Part shown: one piece after another, positions 51,574 to 61,232 of the stretch
How positions within the stretch are numbered: the stretch's first letter is position 1
How the letters are laid out: the number at the start of each line of letters is the position of its first letter
Translations under genes and position numbers: made by a program
Notes under the pieces: model-generated
Seen by the model: only the letters and a program-made list of their open reading frames with translations
Told to the model about the DNA's origin: nothing
The model's database searches: none
NCBI GenBank assembly: GCA_910574715.1
Contig: CAJTCH010000011.1
Location: forward strand, 47,754 to 111,753
DNA from: Lachnospiraceae bacterium
Lineage (GTDB): Bacteria > Bacillota > Clostridia > Lachnospirales > Lachnospiraceae
DNA: 64,000 bases
Direction: 5' to 3'

Positions 51574-54328
51574 ACAGCCAGGAAGGGTGACGGGCAAGGA
51601 GGGTGCGATCCACCTGGATGACTGGCTGGATGGGCCGGAGGATGATTATATAGATTTTGAGGACAATCCCGCTTATTCCGGGACGGGCGGCAGCATGGGA
51701 ATAAACAGGAAGCTCACCCGCCGTGAGAAAAAAGCAATGGAAAAGGCTGCAAAGGAGGCAGAGAAGTTAAGGAAGATCCAGGAGGAAGCAGACCGGAAAG
51801 CAAAATTGAAAGCTGCCCGTGAAGCAGAAAAAGCGGCAAAGAGAGAGGCAGCAAGGCAGAAAGCGGAGAAAAAGAAAGGTGTTTCAAAGAAAAAAGCACA
51901 TCCGGCATCGGCAGTACAAAAATATGGTACAAGAAATGCCGCAGTACACAAAGGCCGGGATACAGCAAAAGAGAAAAAAACAAAGGAGAAACAGGTTTCC
52001 GCACAGCAGTCCATTCCCTACCGGGAGATGGCAAAGGACGGGATCTGCCGGGTGCAGGATAAATATTATTCCAAGACCATCCGGTTCTATGATATTAATT
52101 ATCAGTTGGCACAGAATGAGGATAAAAATGCCATTTTTGAAAATTGGTGCGATTTCCTTAATTATTTTGACAGTACCATACATTTCCAGTTATCTTTTGT
52201 GAACCATCACAGCAACATGAAGGAGTTTGAATCCATTATCCAGATCAAGCCGCAGAATGATGATTTTGACGATGTGCGGATGGAGTATGCACAGATGCTG
52301 AAAAACCAACTTGCGAAAGGTAATAATGGGCTTGTGCGTACCAAATACATCACATTCGGGATTGAAGCTGACAACATCCGGGAGGCAAAGCCGAAGCTGG
52401 AACGGATTGAAGCGGATATCCTGAACAACTTTAAGGTGCTTGGCGTATCTGCTTATCCCTTAAATGGAGAGGAACGCCTGCAGGTGCTGTATGAAACCTT
52501 TAACCCGGATGACAAGACACCGTTTCAGTTTTCTTATGATAGTGTGCTGCGTACCGGGATGGGGACGAAGGATTTCATTGCGCCCACCAGTTTTGTGTTT
52601 AAGAATGGGAAGGACTTCCAGATGGGGGATACCCTTGGGGCGGCATCCTACTTACAGATACTGGCCCCGGAGCTGACGGACAAGATGCTTGCGGAGTTCC
52701 TGGATATGGACAGGAACCTGATGGTGAATCTGCATATCCAGTCCTTAGACCAGATGAAGGCAATCAAGCTGGTGAAAAGCAAGGTAACGGACATTAACCG
52801 GATGAAAATCGAGGAGCAGAAGAAGGCGGTACGATCAGGGTACGATATGGACATCATCCCCTCTGACCTCAATACCTACGGAGGGGAAGCGAAGCGGCTG
52901 TTGGAAGATCTGCAGTCCAGGAATGAGCGGATGTTCCTTGTAACGGTGCTGTTCTTAAACACGGCAAAGACAAAACAGGATCTGGACAACGCCGTATTCC
53001 AGACGGCGGGTATTGCACAGAAATACAATTGCTCATTACGCCGATTAGATTATATGCAGGAGCAGGGGTTGATGAGCAGCGTCCCATTGGGATTGAATCT
53101 AATCCCTATCAAACGTGCGCTTACTACCACATCCACGGCAATTTTTGTCCCGTTCACCACGCAGGAATTATTTATGGCGGGGGAATCGTTGTATTACGGC
53201 TTAAATGCGCTGAGCAACAACATGATCATGGTAGACCGGAAGAAACTGAAAAACCCGAATGGATTGATACTTGGTACGCCCGGATCTGGAAAATCTTTTT
53301 CAGCGAAACGGGAAATTACCAATGCTTTCTTTGCCACCCAGGACGACATCATTATTGGAGATCCAGAGGGCGAGTATTATCCACTTGTCCATGCGTTAGG
53401 CGGGCAGGTGATCCATATTTCAGCCACAAGCCGGGACTATATTAATCCGATGGACATCAATATGGACTATTCGGATGATGATAACCCACTAGGCGTAAAG
53501 AGTGATTTTATCTTATCCTTGTGTGAGCTGATCATGGGGGCAAGGAACGGCATTGAAGCGGAGGAAAAATCGGTGATTGACCGCTGTCTGCCAATCGTGT
53601 ACCAGAAATATTTTGGGAATCCGATTCCAGAGAATATGCCGGTACTTGGGGATCTGTACCAATGCCTCCGGGATCAGAAGGAAATGCAGGCACAGCGGAT
53701 TGCAACAGCGCTTGAAATCTATGTGAACGGTTCCCTGAAAGTATTCAACCATAGGACAAACGTGGAATTGGAGAACCGTATCATCTGCTTTGACATTAAG
53801 GACTTGGGGAAACAGTTGAAGAAGCTGGGGATGCTCATTGTCCAGGATCAGGTGTGGAACCGGGTGACGGTCAACCGTGCTGCACGAAAATCCACCAGAT
53901 ACTATGTTGACGAATTCCATCTGCTTTTAAAAGAAGAACAGACGGCGGCTTATTCAGTGGAGATCTGGAAGCGTTTTAGGAAATGGGGCGGCATTCCGAC
54001 GGGAATAACACAGAACATAAAAGATTTGCTGTCAAGCCGGGAAATTGAGAACATTTTTGAAAACTCGGACTTTATTTATATGTTGAACCAGGCGGCGGGG
54101 GACAGGCAGATACTGGCGAAGCAGCTCAATATTTCCCCACATCAGTTATCTTATGTGACGAACAGTGGAGAAGGTGAAGGACTGATTTTTTACGGGAGTA
54201 CCATAATCCCTTTTAAAGATAAATTCGATAAGTCGTTACGCCTCTATGCTTTGATGACAACAAAATTGTCGGATTTGGAGGAAAGCCGGGAAAAACGGCC
54301 TGCCAGAGATCAGAAAGGCGAAGCATGA
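51551..54328 (+). CDS. VirB4/TraE-like conjugation ATPase
   Basis: 925 aa. A Lys/Glu/Ala-rich coiled N-terminus (about 50-160), a VirB4 N-terminal domain, then ATPase core with Walker A GTPGSGKS at about 575-582 (GLILGTPGSGKSFSAKREI), IIGDPEGEYYPLVHALGGQVI, and Walker B YYVDEFHLLL at about 783 followed by the family stretch FRKWGGIPTGITQNIKDLLSS. Powers assembly and transport of the secretion channel at the membrane. ATG at 51551 after GGGGGAGG; ATGA overlap with the sortase gene. Confidence 0.93.
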   Translation: MGRKRANRQPGRVTGKEGAIHLDDWLDGPEDDYIDFEDNPAYSGTGGSMGINRKLTRREKKAMEKAAKEAEKLRKIQEEADRKAKLKAAREAEKAAKREAARQKAEKKKGVSKKKAHPASAVQKYGTRNAAVHKGRDTAKEKKTKEKQVSAQQSIPYREMAKDGICRVQDKYYSKTIRFYDINYQLAQNEDKNAIFENWCDFLNYFDSTIHFQLSFVNHHSNMKEFESIIQIKPQNDDFDDVRMEYAQMLKNQLAKGNNGLVRTKYITFGIEADNIREAKPKLERIEADILNNFKVLGVSAYPLNGEERLQVLYETFNPDDKTPFQFSYDSVLRTGMGTKDFIAPTSFVFKNGKDFQMGDTLGAASYLQILAPELTDKMLAEFLDMDRNLMVNLHIQSLDQMKAIKLVKSKVTDINRMKIEEQKKAVRSGYDMDIIPSDLNTYGGEAKRLLEDLQSRNERMFLVTVLFLNTAKTKQDLDNAVFQTAGIAQKYNCSLRRLDYMQEQGLMSSVPLGLNLIPIKRALTTTSTAIFVPFTTQELFMAGESLYYGLNALSNNMIMVDRKKLKNPNGLILGTPGSGKSFSAKREITNAFFATQDDIIIGDPEGEYYPLVHALGGQVIHISATSRDYINPMDINMDYSDDDNPLGVKSDFILSLCELIMGARNGIEAEEKSVIDRCLPIVYQKYFGNPIPENMPVLGDLYQCLRDQKEMQAQRIATALEIYVNGSLKVFNHRTNVELENRIICFDIKDLGKQLKKLGMLIVQDQVWNRVTVNRAARKSTRYYVDEFHLLLKEEQTAAYSVEIWKRFRKWGGIPTGITQNIKDLLSSREIENIFENSDFIYMLNQAAGDRQILAKQLNISPHQLSYVTNSGEGEGLIFYGSTIIPFKDKFDKSLRLYALMTTKLSDLEESREKRPARDQKGEA

Positions 54329-55119
54329 AACAATGGATTGCAAGAAAAATATTGCTCTGCTCCCTGCTCCTGCTAAGCATCAGTGGGTATTTTCTCGCAG
54401 ATATGCTTATGCAGGAGAGGAAGGATGATGCATTGCAAGAGCAGTTGAAAGAAATATATGAAAAGTCTGGCAATGGGGAGACGGAAGGGTTATCAGAGGA
54501 AGAAACAAATGATGGAGGTAGGGATACCGGGGGAGATTCTTCTCCGGTTCATCCGGGCCTGCTTGCGCTGCACAGGGAAAATCCAGATTGTATCGGATGG
54601 ATTCAGATAGAGGGTACAGTGATTGATTATCCGGTTATGTACCGTCCATCGGAAGAAAACTATTATCTCCATCGGGATTTTAATGGGGAGTATTCTGCAA
54701 ACGGCTGTCTGTTTCTTTCCGAGCTGTGCAATCCAGCTACAAGTGATAACTTGATTATCTACGGACACCATATGAACAGCGGGAAGATGTTTGCGGCACT
54801 GGAACAGTACAAGGACAGCGCATTTTATCTGGAACATCCATTGATTTCCTATGACACATTGCATGGCAGTGAAACGTATCAGGTTTTCGCTGTATTCTGT
54901 ACGCCGGTATATACAGGAAATGATTTTCCCTATTATACATTTACAAAGGCGGAGGATGCGGCAGATTATCGGGAATATATCAAAGAAGTTAAGGAACGTG
55001 CGTTGTACGATACAGGAATTTCAGCAGTTTTCGGGGATAAGCTGCTGACGTTATCCACCTGTGAGTATTCCCAGAGGAACGGAAGGGTTGTGGTAATGGC
55101 GAAAAAAATCAGCCAGTAA
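54325..55119 (+). CDS. srtB: Class B sortase
   Basis: 264 aa. N-terminal membrane anchor (LLCSLLLLSISGYFLADML), an acidic linker, and the sortase fold with catalytic His148/149 (IIYGHHMNSGKMF), Cys246 (LLTLSTCEYS) and Arg254 (RNGRVVVMAKK). The SrtB features include GWIQIEGTVIDYPVMYR. It is the probable enzyme that attaches the TPKTG protein at 39567-45524 to the wall. Coupled to virB4 by an ATGA overlap. Confidence 0.9.
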   Translation: MKQWIARKILLCSLLLLSISGYFLADMLMQERKDDALQEQLKEIYEKSGNGETEGLSEEETNDGGRDTGGDSSPVHPGLLALHRENPDCIGWIQIEGTVIDYPVMYRPSEENYYLHRDFNGEYSANGCLFLSELCNPATSDNLIIYGHHMNSGKMFAALEQYKDSAFYLEHPLISYDTLHGSETYQVFAVFCTPVYTGNDFPYYTFTKAEDAADYREYIKEVKERALYDTGISAVFGDKLLTLSTCEYSQRNGRVVVMAKKISQ

Positions 55120-55143
55120 GAAACAGATTGGTAGATCCTGATA

Positions 55144-55166
55144 CTTTGCGACACCGTGTCGCAAAC
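55144..55166. repeat. Dispersed 23-bp palindrome, copy 8
   Basis: CTTTGCGACA, CCG, TGTCGCAAAC, in the 71-bp gap between the sortase and hydrolase genes. Confidence 0.8.
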
Positions 55167-55190
55167 TTGGATGGTGAAAGGAACAGCGAT

Positions 55191-57776
55191 ATGCGGGAAC
55201 AAGAGTTTAAAGCAAGAGATAAGACAGTCAATAAAATGAGCCGTGACGGTTTGGTTGAGGAAAATCTGCAGAAGAAAGATTCTGTCCGGATAAGCCAGAG
55301 GGAATTGGATAATCTGACACTGCCGGGGCAGGCGGCAGATTCTGTCAATTTCCAAAGGGAAAAAGCGTATTCTATTGGACGGGGGCAGAAGGACAGCATT
55401 TCTTCCAGTGCGGAAAATCCCTCAAAGGCAAGCAGGCAGCAAAGGCAGTCCGCAAAAAAGCGGCGGCTGTATGAAGCACATACAAAAAATCCTTTGTCTG
55501 AGCAGGCAGGCGATCCGTTATCCGGATTGCCCGTGCAGCCGGAAAACCATACATATTTCGCACAGGAGCCGGACGGCAACGGAGATACAGAACCGGAAAT
55601 CCCGGAGACAGAATCAGCCAGGGGATTATCGGGACATTCCTCACGCATGGAGAGTATCCGGGGGCATCCGTCCAGCGGAAGGAACTATGTGGAAGCTGTG
55701 GCAGAAACAAGCCACAGCCGGAAGAAAAAGCAGGTGCAGGCGCAGTTCCGTAAAGGGGATGGACAGCAGGCAGGCGGCGAAGCAGGCAGTAAGGATTCTC
55801 GGAAAAATGATGCCCATTACAGGGAGACGCCGGAAGATGCAGGGAAAACCTTAGAGTCTGTCCGTGAAAATATTAAGAAAAAGCAGAAGCGGGAGCGGCT
55901 GCATAATGAGCAGAAAAAGCAGGAATCCAGGATTTCCTTCGGTGACGATGAAAGCGTTATGGTGCATGGTGCAGGTATGGGGATCGGTAGAAAAGCTGCG
56001 TCTGCGGCATCACATTCCATGTCAGCCTATGCACACGGGAAGGTGCATGAAGCGGAGCAGGATAATTCTGCGGCAGAGGGGGCACACCGGGCAGAGGTCA
56101 TGGCGGAACATTCTTTGCGGAATGCCATGCGTACCTCCCGCCGGATGGTGCAGCGGAAGCTCTCCCGTTGGAGGGAATCCCTGGAAGGGGAAGGGGTGAA
56201 AATCCGCCTGCAGTTTGAAGCTTCACAGGAAACGGCAGAATCGGCGGGGAAGCAGTTGGCAGAAACGGGGCAGGCAGAGAAAACAATCCGAAAAAAATTC
56301 TGGCAGAAACAGCGGATTAAAAAATCCTACCAGGCGGCAAAGAGGGGTGAGAAAACAACAGCGGAGGCGGCAAAAGCCACACAATCCGTATTTGACAAAA
56401 TAAAAAGTAAGGCGACGTCCGTCTTAAAAAATAATAAAGGGATATTTGGGGCAGCGGCAGTCTTAGGGCTGCTTTTTTTGATGCTTTCTGCAGGCTTGTC
56501 AAGCTGCAGCGCTATGATTGAGGGAACATCTTCCAGTATTATTGGCTCTACCTATCCAAGCACGGATGAAGATATTTATGAGACGGAAAATGCGTATGCG
56601 GCATTGGAAGCTGGCTTAAACAGACAGATTAACAACATGGAATCCACACATCCGGGATATGACGAATACTGGTACCAGGTAGACGAGCTTTCCCACAATC
56701 CCTACCATCTGATTTCCTATTTCACTGCGAAATACGGGGAGTTTACTTATGAACAGGTAAAAGACGAGGTGGAAGAGATTTTCCGGGAACAGTACAGCCT
56801 GTATGTGGACGAAGTCAACGATACGGTGACGGAGACAAAAACCGTGCGTGTCGGGGAATCCCTGGGACAGGTGGTGACGAGTGGGTATTGTAACTGTTCC
56901 ATCTGTTGCGGTGTATGGTCAGGAGGGCCGACGGCCAGCGGCGTATATCCAACGGCAAACCATACGATAGCGGTGGATGCCGCCAATCCCTTTGTGCCGA
57001 TGGGTACGAAGGTCGTGATGAACGGCGTGGAGTATGTGGTGGAGGACACAGGAGCGTTTGCCCGGTATGGGGTGCAGTTTGATGTTTATTATGACAGCCA
57101 TTCCGCTGCGTCCGCACATGGGCATCAGACCTGGGAAGCGTTTATTGCGGACGATAACGGCAATCAGGAAGTGGAAGTGACCACGACGGAAGTAATCAAC
57201 CGCCTGGAAGTGACGCTTACGAACCACAATCTGGATGCCGTCCTGCGGAGCCGTATGGATGAAAATGAGGAAAAGCGGTATAACCTTTACAACGGGACTT
57301 ACGGCAACCGGAATTACTTATTTGACGTGGGGAGCCTGCCCGGTGGCGGCGGTGCGGATGGATATGGGTATGAAATCCCGTCCGAGGCATTGTCGGATGA
57401 AAAGTTTGCAAGGATGATCCATGAGGCGGAAAAATATTTAGGCCGTCCTTATGTTTGGGGCGGAGCTTCGCCAAGTACCGGGTTTGACTGTTCCGGGTTT
57501 GTCAGTTGGGTCATCAATAACTGCGGGAATGGATGGAACGTAGGGAGGCAGACGGCAGAAGGATTGCGAGGGTGCTGTGCCCATGTACCATCTTCACAGG
57601 CAAAGCCGGGTGATCTGATATTTTTCCAGAACACCTACCCGACATCTGGAGCAAGCCATGTGGGGATTTATGTTGGCAACAACATGATGATCCACTGCGG
57701 CGACCCAATCCAATATACAAACATAAGTTCTGCATACTGGCAGCAACATCTACTCGGATTTGGAAGGCTGCCTTAA
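55191..57776 (+). CDS. Cell-wall hydrolase with 3D and NlpC/P60 domains (CD1108 family)
   Basis: 861 aa. A long charged cytoplasmic N-terminus (about 1-400), one membrane helix (GIFGAAAVLGLLFLMLSAGLSSC), then a 3D-type domain (VVTSGYCNCSICCGVWSGGPTASG...VEDTGAFARYGVQFDVYYDS) and a C-terminal NlpC/P60 endopeptidase with Cys767 (YVWGGASPSTGFDCSGFVSW) and the His in SHVGIYVG. This VirB1-like enzyme opens peptidoglycan for the transfer channel. The frame is open to 55128, but the start at 55191 excludes the palindrome and has AAAGGAAC. Confidence 0.88.
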   Translation: MREQEFKARDKTVNKMSRDGLVEENLQKKDSVRISQRELDNLTLPGQAADSVNFQREKAYSIGRGQKDSISSSAENPSKASRQQRQSAKKRRLYEAHTKNPLSEQAGDPLSGLPVQPENHTYFAQEPDGNGDTEPEIPETESARGLSGHSSRMESIRGHPSSGRNYVEAVAETSHSRKKKQVQAQFRKGDGQQAGGEAGSKDSRKNDAHYRETPEDAGKTLESVRENIKKKQKRERLHNEQKKQESRISFGDDESVMVHGAGMGIGRKAASAASHSMSAYAHGKVHEAEQDNSAAEGAHRAEVMAEHSLRNAMRTSRRMVQRKLSRWRESLEGEGVKIRLQFEASQETAESAGKQLAETGQAEKTIRKKFWQKQRIKKSYQAAKRGEKTTAEAAKATQSVFDKIKSKATSVLKNNKGIFGAAAVLGLLFLMLSAGLSSCSAMIEGTSSSIIGSTYPSTDEDIYETENAYAALEAGLNRQINNMESTHPGYDEYWYQVDELSHNPYHLISYFTAKYGEFTYEQVKDEVEEIFREQYSLYVDEVNDTVTETKTVRVGESLGQVVTSGYCNCSICCGVWSGGPTASGVYPTANHTIAVDAANPFVPMGTKVVMNGVEYVVEDTGAFARYGVQFDVYYDSHSAASAHGHQTWEAFIADDNGNQEVEVTTTEVINRLEVTLTNHNLDAVLRSRMDENEEKRYNLYNGTYGNRNYLFDVGSLPGGGGADGYGYEIPSEALSDEKFARMIHEAEKYLGRPYVWGGASPSTGFDCSGFVSWVINNCGNGWNVGRQTAEGLRGCCAHVPSSQAKPGDLIFFQNTYPTSGASHVGIYVGNNMMIHCGDPIQYTNISSAYWQQHLLGFGRLP

Positions 57777-57862
57777 AAATACAGTTTTGGAGAGACAATA
57801 AAGTTTGATAAAAACGCATGAACAATGACAATTATATTTGATAAAGAAAATGGGGTGGCGAT

Positions 57863-58261
57863 ATGAACAAAAAGCTGCGGCGTGTCCTGGACGAAATCCA
57901 GAAAACGGAAAAGAAGATTGCCGCATGGCAGGAGCATTTGGGAGAGCTGAACGTCCAGAGGGAAATGCTGGAGGATGCGGAGATATTAAAGAGCGTCCAT
58001 TCCATGCGGCTTGGAAGCTGGGAACTGCTGTCTGTCCTGGAGGGCATACAGCAGGGGACGGTGGTATTTTCCGAGAAGCCGGGAACAGATATGGATTCTG
58101 GCAGCGAAGAAAGCATGGAATCGGAGAAACTGGCCGGATCAGCAGAAAGCATGACGGAAACAACGGAGAATGCGGCAGAAACAACAGAAAACATAGCAGG
58201 GGAGTTATCTGCAGGACAGGGACTGCCGGAGGATGCGGCAACGGAGGGAGGATTTATATAA
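57863..58261 (+). CDS. DUF4315 family protein
   Basis: 132 aa. MNKKLRRVLDEIQKTEKKIAAWQEHLGELNVQREMLEDAEILKSVHSM is the DUF4315 coiled-coil block always found in this place in Tn1549-like ICEs; the tail is Ser/Glu/Thr-rich. Function unknown. Stop and next start overlap by one base. Confidence 0.85.
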   Translation: MNKKLRRVLDEIQKTEKKIAAWQEHLGELNVQREMLEDAEILKSVHSMRLGSWELLSVLEGIQQGTVVFSEKPGTDMDSGSEESMESEKLAGSAESMTETTENAAETTENIAGELSAGQGLPEDAATEGGFI

Positions 58262-59007
58262 TGAAAGATAAGATTAAAAAATATCTGATGGTAATTACGA
58301 TGGTCGTGGGGATGATGTTCTCTGCGGCCATGCCTGCATTTGCCTATACGGGCAGTGCAGGGCAGACGGAAGCCGACACCACAAATGTTGGGACAGCGAC
58401 AGGAAATAGCAGCGTGGAAAACGGAGATCCGGAGGATGCGCCGATTGCAGAGGAACCGTCAGACACAGAAGAACCAGAAGAGGGAGAATCACAGGGCAGG
58501 GTGCAGGGGACGCCGTTTTCTGTGCCTGGGAACGGGCAGTTGGTGGACGATATGGCAGACGATGAAAGCAAGCAGTTTTTAACTGTGCAGACTAAGAACG
58601 GCAATACCTTTTTCATGGTGTTAGACCGCTCCAACAATACGGAGAATGTCTATATGCTGTCCATGATTGATGAAAATGACCTGGCAGAATTTATTGGGGA
58701 CACAAAGGAAGATCCAAAGCAGGAGCAGCCTTCCGTAATCATTCCGGAAACAGAAAAGCCGTCTGTACCGGAAGAACCAGAAACGGAGACAGAGCCGGAA
58801 GAAAAGGAAGGCGGCACGAATACGGGCGCCCTGCTTGCGGTGATTGTGCTTCTGGCTGGCGGCATCGGCGGATATTATTATTTTAAAGTGGTGAAACCAA
58901 GGCAGGAAGAGGATGGGGAAGACAATGAGGATTTGGAATTTTACGGCGGTGCATATGTCAATGAGGAGCAGGACGATTCTGAGGAAGAAGAGGAGGAGGA
59001 TGAATAA
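58261..59007 (+). CDS. DUF4366 family secreted membrane protein
   Basis: 248 aa. Signal peptide (MKDKIKKYLMVITMVVGMMFSAAMPAFAYTG), an acidic spacer, a small conserved domain (NGQLVDDMADDESKQFLTVQTKNGNTFFMVLDRSNNTENVYMLSMIDENDLAEFI), a second acidic spacer, a membrane helix (TGALLAVIVLLAGGIGGYYYF) and a very acidic cytoplasmic tail. Characteristic of DUF4366 next to DUF4315. Role in transfer unknown. Confidence 0.87.
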   Translation: MKDKIKKYLMVITMVVGMMFSAAMPAFAYTGSAGQTEADTTNVGTATGNSSVENGDPEDAPIAEEPSDTEEPEEGESQGRVQGTPFSVPGNGQLVDDMADDESKQFLTVQTKNGNTFFMVLDRSNNTENVYMLSMIDENDLAEFIGDTKEDPKQEQPSVIIPETEKPSVPEEPETETEPEEKEGGTNTGALLAVIVLLAGGIGGYYYFKVVKPRQEEDGEDNEDLEFYGGAYVNEEQDDSEEEEEEDE

Positions 59008-61133
59008 TGTTTTTGGTCATTGCCGAAAAACCGAGCGTATCACAGAGCCTGGCCAGGATTCTTTCCGTTACGGAACGGGAGGACGGCTATCTGTCAGGGG
59101 AAGACTGTATTGTAAGCTGGTGCCTGGGGCATCTGGCCGAGTATGCTTCCCCTGATTATTATGATTCCAGATATGGGAAATGGGAGTTTGCAGACCTGCC
59201 CATTGTGCCAGGGCAGTGGGAGTTGGCCGTTGCAAAAGATAAGAAAAAGCAGTTTGCAGTCTTAAAAAAGCTGCTGAACCGGAGTGATCTGGATTATGTG
59301 GTGAATGCCTGTGACGCAGGCCGGGAAGGGGAACTGATTTTCAAGCGTGTCTATGACCTGTCGGGAAGTAAAATCCCGGTCAGGCGGCTGTGGATCAGCT
59401 CTATGGAGGACAGCGCAATTCAGGAAGGGTTTGCCAATCTGAAAGATGGGGAGGAATACAAGAACCTTTGCGAAGCCTCCATATGCAGGGCAAAAGCGGA
59501 CTGGCTGATCGGAATGAACGCAACCAGGGCATTTACCACAAAATATTATAAGCGATTGACGGTGGGGCGTGTCCAGACACCCACGCTGGCAATGCTGGTG
59601 GAGCGGCAGGATGCCATTGACGGGTTTGTGAAGGAAGCCTATTACAAGGTGGCGGTTGAGGGGGATGGGATTCGTGTCATATCAGAATCTATTAAGGATG
59701 AAGCGGAAAGCATTGCCCTGGCTGAAAAATGCAATCGGAAATCCGCAGTTATCCGCAAAGTGGAGAAAATCCAGAAGAAGAACCAGCCGCCGAAACTCTA
59801 TGACCTTACCACGCTGCAGAGGGAGGCAAACCGTTTCTTTGGATATACGGCGCAGGAAACATTAAGGGAGCTGCAGGAACTGTATGAAGCAAAGTTAGTC
59901 ACCTATCCCCGGACGGACAGCCAGTACATTACAGCAGATATGGAGCAGACAGCTTTAGAATTGTTAGAGCTGTTACCTGAGTTACTGCCTTTCTTACAGG
60001 GAGAATCTATCGGGGAGAATATAGGGCGCATTATCAATAATGACAAAGTTTCCGACCACCATGCACTGTTACCGACAAAAGAGGCGCTGGGGCAGGATTT
60101 TGAAGAATTATCAGAACGGCAGCGGAATATCTTCCGTCTGATCGGGCAGCGTCTGGCACAGGCAGTATCCGAAGAATGCATTTATGAGGAAACAACAGTC
60201 ACAGCATTGTGTGAGGGGCATGAGTTCTCCGCAAAAGGGAAGGCAACAGTCCAGCCTGGGTTTAAAGGCATTGAAGAAGCCTTCCGTAATGCTGTGCAAA
60301 AAGGAAAGCCAGCGGATAAAGGCAAAACAGATGACACATTCTCTATTCCGGGAGGATTGCGGGAAGGGATGGAGATTGCAGAAGTCCGTGCAGAGAAGAG
60401 CAGGCATTTCACATCAGCTCCGAAGCCGTACAGCGAGGACACACTGCTTTTAGCGATGGAACGGGCCGGGAATCAGGATTTTGATGAAGATACAGAGAAA
60501 AAGGGACTTGGCACGCCTGCAACCAGGGCATCCATTCTGGAAAAGCTGGTTTCCTCCGGCTATGCAAAGCGGAACGGGAAGCAGATCCTCCCGACTGCAG
60601 ACGGGAAGGAACTGATTGCGGTGCTGCCGGATTATCTAAAATCTGCATCTATGACTGCGGAATGGGAAAATAAACTGCTCCTGATGGAGAAAGGGCAGAT
60701 GGACAGCCGGGAGTTTTTGCGGGAGATTACAGATTTGATTGATACGATGATTGCAGGCTGCAGCGCCATTTCCGGGGAAGAACAGGGCCGTTTCCATCAG
60801 AGGGAAAGTGTTGGAATCTGTCCGGTATGCGGGAATCCTGTGTATGAGGGAAAGAAGAACTTTTACTGCAGTAACCGGCAATGTGCTTTCTCCTTGTGGA
60901 AGGAGAACCGCTATCTATCCGGTATGAAAAAACTGGTGGATAAGAAGATGGCGGCAGAGCTGCTGGAGAAGGGGCGTACCCATGTGAAGGATCTCTATTC
61001 ACAGAAAACAGGGAGAACCTTTGCGGCAGACCTGTTGATGACGGCAGAGGATGGACGTGCGAATTTCAGCCTGGAATTTCCGAAGAAAAAGGGAAGCGGG
61101 AAATCCGGCAAAGGCAGTGGAAAACAGAAATAA
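59007..61133 (+). CDS. topB: DNA topoisomerase III (type IA)
   Basis: 708 aa. TOPRIM domain (MFLVIAEKPSVSQSLARIL...VVNACDAGREGELIF), catalytic Tyr300 in VTYPRTDSQYI, the domain with TVGRVQTPTLAMLVERQ, and a C-terminal zinc-finger-like segment (CPVCGNPVYEGKKNFYCSNRQC). ICE-encoded TopB-like enzymes probably resolve DNA during transfer or replication. Starts one base inside the previous stop codon. Confidence 0.93.
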   Translation: MFLVIAEKPSVSQSLARILSVTEREDGYLSGEDCIVSWCLGHLAEYASPDYYDSRYGKWEFADLPIVPGQWELAVAKDKKKQFAVLKKLLNRSDLDYVVNACDAGREGELIFKRVYDLSGSKIPVRRLWISSMEDSAIQEGFANLKDGEEYKNLCEASICRAKADWLIGMNATRAFTTKYYKRLTVGRVQTPTLAMLVERQDAIDGFVKEAYYKVAVEGDGIRVISESIKDEAESIALAEKCNRKSAVIRKVEKIQKKNQPPKLYDLTTLQREANRFFGYTAQETLRELQELYEAKLVTYPRTDSQYITADMEQTALELLELLPELLPFLQGESIGENIGRIINNDKVSDHHALLPTKEALGQDFEELSERQRNIFRLIGQRLAQAVSEECIYEETTVTALCEGHEFSAKGKATVQPGFKGIEEAFRNAVQKGKPADKGKTDDTFSIPGGLREGMEIAEVRAEKSRHFTSAPKPYSEDTLLLAMERAGNQDFDEDTEKKGLGTPATRASILEKLVSSGYAKRNGKQILPTADGKELIAVLPDYLKSASMTAEWENKLLLMEKGQMDSREFLREITDLIDTMIAGCSAISGEEQGRFHQRESVGICPVCGNPVYEGKKNFYCSNRQCAFSLWKENRYLSGMKKLVDKKMAAELLEKGRTHVKDLYSQKTGRTFAADLLMTAEDGRANFSLEFPKKKGSGKSGKGSGKQK

Positions 61134-61232
61134 AAAGCAGAATAAGGGTACATGCCGCTTTTGTGTCTGGAAAAGTATTGTTGGATAAAAAACTTTCAGG
61201 CACAGGGGCGGTATTTTATATGGAGGTTTTAT

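Noticed and set aside
55128..55190. Upstream start of the NlpC/P60 protein
   Set aside because: The extension would translate the palindrome and has no ribosome-binding site.
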